Below are positions 56,090 to 64,000 of a stretch of DNA of 64,000 nt, piece after piece. Under the pieces are notes generated by a model that was given only the letters and a program-made list of their open reading frames with translations, was not told the DNA's origin and did no database searches. Position 1 is the first letter of the stretch. Every line of letters begins with the position of its first letter. This DNA is from Papaver somniferum. Lineage: Eukaryota > Streptophyta > Magnoliopsida > Ranunculales > Papaveraceae. The stretch lies in NCBI RefSeq assembly GCF_003573695.1, contig NC_039358.1, positions 238,952,741 through 239,016,740 on the forward strand, written 5' to 3'. The translations under genes were made by a program, and so were the position numbers.

Positions 56090-58790
56090 ATAGCCGCGAA
56101 CCTTTAGTTCGTTCCTTAAGTCCTGGAACTTGTCAATCTCCTGCAAGTGGGAATAAGGAAAATACAAACATAAAAATCAATACATAAACCCAAATTTTGA
56201 TGCAGAAATATTCTAAAAACATTCTATTATCATCATTTTACGACTAGGGAAGTGCAATTCATTTAGACTCTAAAATTAGCTAATAATGACAGCTTTGACA
56301 GAAGGAGAAAACACAAACATATCCTAATTAGAGAACAAGAAACGGTGTCTTCAATAAAAAGTGGCATTTATAATCCCTTAATTCATTATCACTACTGGTC
56401 AGAGCATATGTATTCTTTGACCTAAGAGGATAAAAGAAAATTCAGTGCCAGTGTATCGTGCAATTCACCTTGAATAAATTCACTCCCACCAAATGAAATA
56501 ACAGGTACATTCACACAAGTTCACCAGCTTTCAGTTCTCTTTAAGCCAGTGGGATTATTAGTCGACTTAATTCAACACTAAGGAAACCAATAGTTCCTTC
56601 GCAGTAAGGCTATAAGAAATGCAAATAAAACGCTTACTTTCAGCCAGTCTACATCACATTATGGAACCGACCTGTTAGAAATTCTTAATATTTTTGGAGA
56701 TATAAGACCATAGTGGCGTTGCTCGTGTAGAGCTCCTAGAAATCTAGTGAAGAAGGTTGTGAAGCAAGACTTGGTGGTTTCTTAACCTTTCTCTTCTATT
56801 GAAATGAATTGTTTCTTGCTTGCTTACAAATGAATACATGAAATGCTTATTTATAGGCTTGGTACAACCGACCCTCTTAACTCTAGAAGCTTCTATAGCT
56901 ATCTAGTCTTACAGACTTTCTAGAAGACCTACTAACATTTCTTTCACATGTTTTACGTTATGGTACTTGACCGACTCACATTCTCTAGAACAATCTGGTA
57001 GCAGTTATGCTAGGACATACTTAATTGACTCTATCAAATGACTTTACTAATTTAACCAACTCTAGTACGTTCTAGAGTACCCGTTTTCAACATTTTTCTT
57101 ACTTGTCTAGAACATTCTAGACTATTACAAATTACATGTTCTAACACCCCCTCTTAATTTGTAATGTCTTCTTTATGATATTCACCCAGCCTTCAACTGC
57201 CATTAGCCTCTTGTGCTCGTGTTGGCGAATCTTTTTGTTCTGCCGCTCTCGTCTTCTAACAGTGTCTCCATATCTCTTGTTTTAGATCTTCTTTGGTGAC
57301 CTGGCATTTTTGCATCTTGATTATCGCAGGTTCAAAAGGCTTCGTCTTGTGCCGCTACTTTCCTTCTCCTTTACGGTTTATATCGAACTTGACGATTTTA
57401 AATTCAGAGGCTTTGCCTTCTATTGATATTCCTCGCCTTTCACGAGGTGACCATCGTAGGTTCATAGGTTCCGCCCACTCAACTTTGTGAGTAGAATATT
57501 TGTACAAGATGGCTCACTTTTACCATCTTTGTCATTTGAGGAGGCATTTTTTGATGCTCTCTTCCCTCAACTTTTTCTTTAGAAAATGCACTTTTGTGTG
57601 CATCTCTTTGCGAGGATGGAAACTTCTATTTTTTTTTTTAACGGAAGGATCTGATTTCACTTGAACATATAACAAATTTTGGTGAAGGAAGTGACTTGAC
57701 TTTCTCTTATGCTCACTTGATTTTCTTACTTTTCTTCTTATGATGTATGGAGACATTTTCATTTTGACATTTTAATTTCTTTTTCATATTTTTCTAAACT
57801 TAGAATTGGGTGATAATTAGATTCTATTGGGGGTTGTAAAACAAGTAGGGAACTTGGATAGTTGAAACGTACCTTGCGTCTTTTCATCTTTTTTGAACTT
57901 CTTTTGTGCGGAATTATCATCTTTAACTCGCAGCGAAAATTTTAACGTCCATTTGGATCGAATCCGCTCTGATACCATGTTAGAAATTCTTAATATTTTT
58001 GGAGATATAAGACCATAGTGGCGTTGCTCGTGTAGAGCTCCTAGAACTCTAGTGAAGAAAGTTGTGAAGCAAGACTTGGTGGTTTCTTAACCTTTCTCTT
58101 CTATTGAAGTGAATTGTTTCTTGCTTGCTTACAAATGAATACATGAAATGCCTATTTATAGGCTTGGTACAACCGACCCTCTTAACTCTAGAAGCTTCTA
58201 CAGCCATCTAGTCTTACTGACTCTCTAGAAGACCTACTGACATTTCTTTCACATGTTTTACGTTATGGTACTTGACCGACTCACATTCTCTAGAACAATC
58301 TGGTAGCAGTTATGCTAGGACATACTTAATTGACTCTATCAAATGACTTTACTAATTTAACCAACTCTAGTACGTTCTAGAGTGCCCGTTTTCAACATTT
58401 TTCTTCACTTGTCTAGAACATTCTAGACTATTACAAATTACATGTTCTAACAACATCTAAGGTATCATCATCTATACCCTGTGAATCAAAAATAAAAATG
58501 AAACTTATTATGGAATTGGAAATACTTTCAATCAATTTAAGAGTACCTAATCTTATCTGAATACTACCAAAACCTAGAACCAATCTACTCTCACTCAATT
58601 TAAGAGTGCAAAAGGAAGATCAACACGATACCTTTGAAAGAACAAAAGTATGGGCTTTGACAACAAGACGTTTTACAAAGACCTGACCTTGAAGAACTTA
58701 AAAACTTACACTGGATCTACTAAGTCCATCAAATGAAGGCAATAAGCTTCTAGTGCCAATTCCTGAAGCAATTACTTGTATCGACGCCAT
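56090..58790 (-). pseudogene. Split gene with a plastid-transit-like start, interrupted by a TRIM-like element
   Basis: On the minus strand exon 1 (58,790-58,710) reads MASIQVIASGIGTRSLLPSF then DGLSRSS. This Ser-rich, acid-poor start is like a chloroplast transit peptide, and a GTAAGT donor follows it. After an acceptor (GATTCACAG) exon 2 begins at 58,478 with GIDDDTLD, and 26 bases later the LTR element at 56,673-58,452 starts. Past it, 56,672-56,641 may continue the exon up to a GTAAGC donor (CDVDWLK, after a stop). A further exon-like piece (56,140-56,090) reads EIDKFQDLRNELKVRGY and ends at the MITE. The family is not recognised. As it stands it is disrupted unless splicing removes the insert. 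Confidence 0.45.
56673..58452 (-). mobile_element. TRIM-like non-autonomous LTR element
   Basis: LTRs of 474 and 475 bp (56,673-57,146 and 57,978-58,452) start TGTTAGAAATTC and end GTTCTAACA. They differ by only a few bases by eye. Only 831 bp lie between them. The minus-strand primer site reads TGGTATCAGAGC next to the right LTR, and the purine tract AAGAGGGGG lies next to the left LTR. The interior has no gag or pol (the small frames at 57,293-57,490 and 57,532-57,762 show no domain). The flanks (CGACC and ACATC) do not match, so no target duplication is visible. Confidence 0.87.
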
Positions 58791-59864
58791 CACAAAGATA
58801 CTACAAAATAAATAAAATTCAGAACTTGTTTTCACAATTTAAACGCAAAATCAATTCCTTTTTTTTTCTTGCAGAGATTAGAAAGAATTTATTAGGTTAA
58901 CATTGAAAAATTGGAATCAAAAAATTAAGAGAAAGAAAACATTATGAGAAAAAAACAACAAATTAGGGGTTTCAATAAAAACGAATAAAGGGGATGATAA
59001 CCCTGTTGATTATTTCATCTAATTTAGTTATAAGTATGATAATCTTAGGCCATAATCTTATCATACCTTTTCAGGTTCTTAATTAACCGTGAGTCTTATT
59101 TCGGGAACAATAGAGCTGGTGATGGAGATGAAGAAGAAAATTTTGGGAAATAAAAAGTTCGAGATTGAAAAGATTATTGGAGGAGAATAAATTATGAAAC
59201 CCTAGATTGAAGTAAAAGATGAGATCTCAAATGTTCCAAAGAGAAAAAAACCAAGAGAGAGAGATGAGAACTGCCGTATACGAATTGTTGAAAGAGATGG
59301 TTGATTGATAAATTATGTCTAAGCTTCTTCTTTTTCGGTTTCCAACAAATATGAGAGGTGAAGCCGTGAAGGTGCCGAGAGACCCCGCTGACAGAAGTTA
59401 TAAAACAGACCCACCACAGTGCAAACCACTACTGGCTAATGATGTTATTTTCAATTAAGTTGTAATAAGATGATTCGTTCATTTAGACTTGTTGAAATTA
59501 TTTTTAGGATTAATAAAGGAAAAACACTAAAAATATACAAAGTATGTCACAAGATGAAGAAACGATGAGACGCGGGATTCCACTACTTTTCATATTGTTA
59601 TGGTTCAGTCATTAACTCTAGACAATATAGCTCAAACAAAAGAAGTTGTGGCTCTAGTTCTTTGCCAAAAATAGATTTTGTAAAATATTATTTATAAGTT
59701 AAAAGAATGACGCATCTAAAGTATTTAGAACTAAGTATGTGGCATCTAACAAAATAACAAATAATTAATAGAAATCATAAAGCAATTAAATCTATGTAAA
59801 AAGTCAATACAAGATTTAATTCATTTACCACAATCATGAAAAGTTGCTTCCTCCGTTGTCCCAG
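58791..59864. other. 5' flank of the split gene, otherwise nothing recognised
   Basis: Non-coding sequence with purine-rich stretches. It ends at the LTR that starts at 59,865. No promoter element can be assigned with confidence. Confidence 0.4.
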
Positions 59865-60649
59865 TGATGGGGTCTAGCTCCGCATGGTGAAAACACACTC
59901 AAAGAAATTTTTCATTGATCAAAAAGGTGCTTACAAGGAGAAAATGGAGAAATAATTCAAAACCGGGTTTGTAACAATTATATTTGTTACAAACCAGAGA
60001 ACTTCGACCCACAGTATGTGTCACTGATACTGTTGTTCTAAGACCCACGTTAAGCGTCGTTGTCACTTTTGGAAAACGACTGTCTTTGGCAGTCTGTTCT
60101 CCGTGTTCTACAGCAGCAGAAAAATATTCTCTGCAACTCGTCCAATCTCCTCTTTGTAGCTCTCTATTCTCTTCCCCAACTCTCCATCCTCTCTCTCTCT
60201 GAGTCTAAGCCTCCAATTTATACTCAACAGGTGCAAGAATATTGCCTCATTACTTCCAGAAATCTTTCCATCATTCGACAGTAAATAAGAATAAACTCGG
60301 GATATATTCTTTCCTCTCTTGCCTTCTTACGCTGTCAATCAGTGTCTACACGCTCCAAACATGCTCCCAGATCATCAAGGAATGGGTCAATACGTTCAAA
60401 ACGCATGCAATCTTTCCATATCAGCATCAGCATAATCCCGAGTATCTTCCTCCTCTGTTTTGCAAAGTCCACGTACACAGTCCCTTTTTTTTGCGTTTCT
60501 AAGCCTCATACAAATCCTGTTTTGACTAAACAGGATTATTCCAACCCAATCCTCCTAAAAATTCTCAACAAAACTCGTCAAAAATCGACACAGGGAATAA
60601 CGAGTTAACTGCATTTTCAAAATCATATTTCCCGCCAAAATCTGTATAA

Positions 60650-60785
60650 CCGTGAAGAAGAAGGGGTGCCCCTTATCCGGCTGTGGAGTGTAAATAGCAG
60701 CTGTCCAGTTAGGGTGCCCCTTAACCAACGGTGAGAGTCTGAATAACACGTGTCTTCCAAGGGTGCCCCGGGCAACTTTTTGAGC
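60650..60785. repeat. Threefold 49-bp repeat with a GGGTGCCCC core inside the LTR
   Basis: The palindrome-like core (A)GGGTGCCCC occurs at about 60,664, 60,712 and 60,760, each preceded by an AAG or TTA purine or thymine step. The spacers are diverged but similar in length. Confidence 0.6.
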
Positions 60786-60896
60786 CGAATTTTCCAAAAA
60801 TTCCTACAAACACACAAAACACCATAATAAGTACGAAATCGAGTACTAACAATACGAAACATTGAGGACAAATTAGACACATAAATGCGTCTATCA

Positions 60897-62444
60897 AATA
60901 CCCCCAAACTTATTATTTGCTAGTCCTCGAGCAAAAGAAAATAAAAAATAAAACCGAGTTAATCTCGGGAGGGTTTACCAGAGGTGTACCCACAAAACCA
61001 TGACTTGTACTTGGTCACAAGTATCCAAAGAGCTATGAGGACATACATATTCTCAACCTATCTCCAAGTAACTAGAATTCCAGAGAAATTAAAGGTGTCA
61101 GCTCTAAAGCTGACTGAAGAAAAGGGGAGACACATCCACAACACTGCTAGATAAAGAGATATCCGATACACAGCTAGATAAACATTGTAAGATGCGTCCG
61201 CTGATTTAGAGCTGGATAAGATTAGGAGAGAGATAAAGATGAGAGGGACATCTGCTACACAGCTGGACTAATTACGTGTGATGAGTTAAACCAGTGCTAG
61301 AAAGATCTTGTGCCATATTGAAAGCGGAATAACAAAGCAACCAAAATGCATCCCTCTTCGACTCTCTCATAGTGCTCAGTAGAAACAACGTCTTCTTCGG
61401 CTTCAACTGTTGATGATAAACTCTCGAACCTCGTAGAACCTTGACAATAAACTTTTCTCCTTAATTTCTTGCTTGAAACTTCTTTATAGATTTCTACTTC
61501 CCTATGGCCTTATTGAACAAAACATAACGATGATTTTTTTTTTTTTCATTTTTCATTTTTTTTTTCATTTTTTTTTGTAGACAAAAATAACAAGACAAAA
61601 ATTTAAATGGCCATGAGAGAAGGATTTTAGAACTTGGATCTTCCCAACTTATGATGTCTTGGTATCATGTGCTTCAACAACTTATATCATTTGTTCTTAT
61701 AACTTTTTGTAACTAAGTCTTCAACTTTGATTTTTGAAATATTCTTTTCTATTGTTACTTCTAAACCTTAAACTTCTTCAACTTTCTTCATATAATTTGA
61801 TGTCGGTCCGCTTGTTGATGATGATAAGTTTCTACTGAGAGAGAGTCATAATAATCCAGTAACTAAGACTACATTGTGAGGTTGCTTTGTCTTTCTGGTA
61901 TTTCCTCCTGACCTACTCGCCTTTCCATCATGGATGGTTAGGTCCATCACGGTTACCCTCTAAAAGGAATAAGTTCTCTCCTGAATTTCAAGGATCTCAA
62001 TATCTTTTTCTCTAATGTCTCAATAGGTTGTTATCTCTAGCATTCCAATTTCTATCTTTTCGGTGAGAAACAGTATGTAAACTTAGCTAACCGGGTACTA
62101 TGTGACGCTAGAAGTTTCTAAAATGTTTCTCACATACCCCCAAACTTAAATCTAACATTGTACTCAATGTTCTAAAGATAAAATTAAAAGCATGAACAAG
62201 GAGAAACTGTTACCACTTGAAGCAAAAGAGATAAGGAAGGATATTACCGTGTCGCAAGAATATTGGGTTACCTCCCAAGAAGTGCTAAGTTTAAAGTCTT
62301 CAGCCAGACATCGGAAGGAATTAGTCACCTCATAGAATCATATAGAATTAGTCGGAATAACTGTGGGTCATCTGGATCAAAAAGTATTACCCACAAGAAG
62401 AGGAAACTGCAACAGACCAAAAAGATACCGAACATACCCTTGTT
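60897..62444. other. 3' non-coding part of the gag-only element
   Basis: No ORF with domain features. It includes a T-rich low-complexity tract at 61,528-61,578 (runs of 8-14 T separated by CA). Confidence 0.5.
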
Positions 62445-62858
62445 TCAGACAACTACATCTAGTTGTGGCTCAGGTTCAGGTTCTATAACTGGGTCTAGAT
62501 AACAGGTTTTCATCGATTGGATTTCCTCAAAGCTAAGATCCGGTTCAGGTATTAGAGTCTGGAAAAACTCAATTAAGAACTTAGAAGAACATAACAACCT
62601 GAATAATTGGTGATTCTCTAAGTCAATTAGATTTGACTCACACAGCTGACCACAATGAAAGAGGTGGTCTTCCTTAAGAAAATGTGTCGACCCTAATATC
62701 CTAAAGTGATTAGGTTTAGTCTCAAAACTTAATAACCAACACATCTTAAAATCAAAAGTTCCCACAATTGGAAGAAAAACTTTTGGTGGGAAAACAAAGT
62801 TAATCTTGGTATCATAGCGTGGGTTAACCACATCAACCAGAGGATGGGTTTCTAACAA
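62445..62858 (-). CDS. Small ORF of the gag-only element, function unknown
   Basis: 137 residues starting METHPLVDVV-like (MLETHPLVDVVNPRYDTKIN), with HFRILGSTHFLKEDHLF and ending PEPEPQLDVVV. No domain was recognised. It lies between the gag-like ORF and the 3' LTR on the same strand, so it belongs to the element. It could be an accessory protein or the remnant of a longer reading frame. Confidence 0.45.
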   Translation of the reverse strand: MLETHPLVDVVNPRYDTKINFVFPPKVFLPIVGTFDFKMCWLLSFETKPNHFRILGSTHFLKEDHLFHCGQLCESNLIDLENHQLFRLLCSSKFLIEFFQTLIPEPDLSFEEIQSMKTCYLDPVIEPEPEPQLDVVV

Positions 62859-63166
62859 CTAAGCTTCTTTCTGGACATCATTAGGTTCGGGAAAACGTGT
62901 ATGAAGATAATCTTGTAAGATGGTTGAGGCACAAATGTCAAGTCCTACAGGAGGGTACTTTCTAAGAGTTAAAGCACATGGAGAACGATAATCACCCCCA
63001 AACTTAGAGTTTTCTGTGTCTCTAGAAAGACTAGTCACTACTTACCTAATTTCTAGGTCATCAGATTCCTGAAAATGGTCAATTGCTTCTTCTAAGTCTG
63101 GTTCATCCTCACTCATCTCTACGATTTTATCATCTTCTAAGACTAGTGTTTCTAAATCGCTAGATT

Positions 63167-63979
63167 CTAAACATTATTCTCAGGGTAAACTCTTTCCTCT
63201 AAACCATCATCACAACCATATAAAGGATTATCAGAGAAAGTTTCATATAAAGGCTCATCAACTAAGGTTTTAATCATAGTTACCTCCTCCGATTCACTGA
63301 TAGGAACATCAAATAATGGATTATCCAACATACTGCAGGCTAAAAGATTATGAACTACATCGTCTAAAACGGTGGTATCTCTAGTCAAATCCTCATCCTT
63401 TTGAATAGGTGAATAATTATTAAAATTATTTGGATTTGTACTAGAAACAACACTATCATTATAAAGCTCAATCGGAGTATCAAATTCCTGATCACTATGC
63501 CTACATATTTCATGTTCTTCATCAATACTATCCTCATCATAATCATCACTATAATAACATGAAAATGATCGAACCTTATCAAAACAAGTAGCGTTACCAA
63601 TTCTAACCTCGTCATCTTGATTACGTGAATAAAAACTAACCTTATTTTCGAGGGTGGTATTGGGAAAACTACACTGGAAATTAAGACTATCCTGAGCAAG
63701 TTTTTCCACAATCCTATTTGTATTCTCAGTAAATTGCTTGGGGCTCTCTTCTAGCGATAACTTAGTTGACCGCTCTACGGACTCTTCTGGGAGAAGAATA
63801 TTATAAGTATCTTTCATAAATAACTTCCGTGCTGACTCATTGAAACTCTTGAGAGACTCTTCTAGAGAAATGGAAGGATTATTTTGCTCGTATGACCTAT
63901 GGGTATGTGGATAGTAATTGGGATCAAAATGGTATGGACCATAACCTTCAAAGGTTTCGCGTTCCCAATCACTATTCAC
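63167..63979 (-). CDS. Gag-like ORF, partial
   Basis: 270 residues, acidic and rich in Asn, Ser and Glu. It reads YGPYHFDPNYYPHTHRSYEQ and then NNPSISLEESLKSFNESARK. The latter is the typical end-of-gag pattern of plant gypsy elements (P-S-[LI]-[SG]-LEE-x-[ML]-K). The true start may lie beyond the window. After it the protein is low in complexity and holds no protease. Confidence 0.5.
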   Translation of the reverse strand: MNSDWERETFEGYGPYHFDPNYYPHTHRSYEQNNPSISLEESLKSFNESARKLFMKDTYNILLPEESVERSTKLSLEESPKQFTENTNRIVEKLAQDSLNFQCSFPNTTLENKVSFYSRNQDDEVRIGNATCFDKVRSFSCYYSDDYDEDSIDEEHEICRHSDQEFDTPIELYNDSVVSSTNPNNFNNYSPIQKDEDLTRDTTVLDDVVHNLLACSMLDNPLFDVPISESEEVTMIKTLVDEPLYETFSDNPLYGCDDGLEERVYPENNV

Positions 63980-64000
63980 ACTATGGTCATAAAAAGGATA

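Larger units (their letters stand above)
59865..64000 (-). mobile_element. Gypsy-like LTR element with gag-like ORFs only, running off the window
   Basis: The 3' LTR is 59,865-60,896 (starts TGATGGGGTC, ends GCGTCTATCA; TG...CA). Immediately inside, AATACCCCCAAACTT is the complement of a purine tract (AAGTTTGGGGGTATT). The internal part on the minus strand then holds 1.5 kb of non-coding sequence and two ORFs (62,858-62,445 and 63,979-63,167). No protease, reverse transcriptase or integrase lies between the gag-like ORF and the 3' LTR, so this copy is a pol-less derivative (LARD-like). The 5' LTR lies beyond the window. Confidence 0.72.

Noticed and set aside
59984..60608. Several overlapping plus-strand open frames
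   Set aside because: They lie inside a retrotransposon LTR, in three frames at once, without domain features.

Overview
This is a plant nuclear window, AT-rich, with short GT-AG introns and many transposable elements. The only gene family that hints at the host is a cluster of PR10/Bet v 1 genes most like norcoclaurine synthase (NCS). Together with the other genes this suggests a benzylisoquinoline-alkaloid-producing eudicot, probably Papaveraceae (Papaver or a relative). That is inference from remembered family features, not from a search.

Host genes. Two FCP1-like RNA polymerase II CTD phosphatase paralogues lie on the minus strand: one complete (5.36-6.23 kb) and one cut off in the middle (15.7-16.2 kb). 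A four-exon hexose/H+ symporter (STP type) is at 16.8-18.7 kb. Three NCS-like PR10 genes, all on the minus strand with one phase-1 intron, sit at 23.4-24.0 kb (open), 35.6-36.2 kb (broken) and 38.8-39.5 kb (open). A two-exon secreted SGNH/SASA carbohydrate-esterase-like gene is on the plus strand at 37.1-38.1 kb. Weaker exon-like pieces are at 3.6-4.0, 54.3-54.6 and 56.1-58.8 kb. The last begins with a plastid-transit-like peptide and is split by a small LTR element.

Mobile DNA fills most of the rest. From left to right: a decayed hAT transposase (1-2.9 kb); a solo LTR with target-site duplication (2.94-3.45 kb); a Tat-like Ty3/gypsy element without gag (6.6-15.7 kb) that carries a spliced coiled-coil gene in antisense; a hAT MITE and a LINE tail (19.2-20.7 kb); two inverted Mutator-like elements full of GTTCGG/CCGAAC palindromes (21.2-23.3 kb); a decayed Ty1/copia (24.3-30.5 kb); a young TNT1-like copia with no reverse transcriptase and a Tourist MITE in one LTR (31.2-35.4 kb); a second copia of the first family (40.2-45.5 kb); a short relative with 173-bp LTRs (45.6-48.9 kb); a 2.36-kb solo LTR (50.5-52.8 kb); a TRIM-like element (56.7-58.5 kb); and one end of a gypsy-like element with only gag-like ORFs (59.9 kb to the window end).

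History. The sugar transporter and PR10 gene appear to have been duplicated as a module. At 30.7-30.9 kb there is a fragment of the transporter's first exon and promoter, followed by the same intergenic sequence that precedes PR10 copy 1. Later insertions stretched and broke this array. The most interesting observations are the PR10 array and the templated insertion that broke copy 2, the antisense gene inside the gypsy element, and a copia family whose LTR ends are non-canonical and whose primer site looks like the 5' half of a tRNA.
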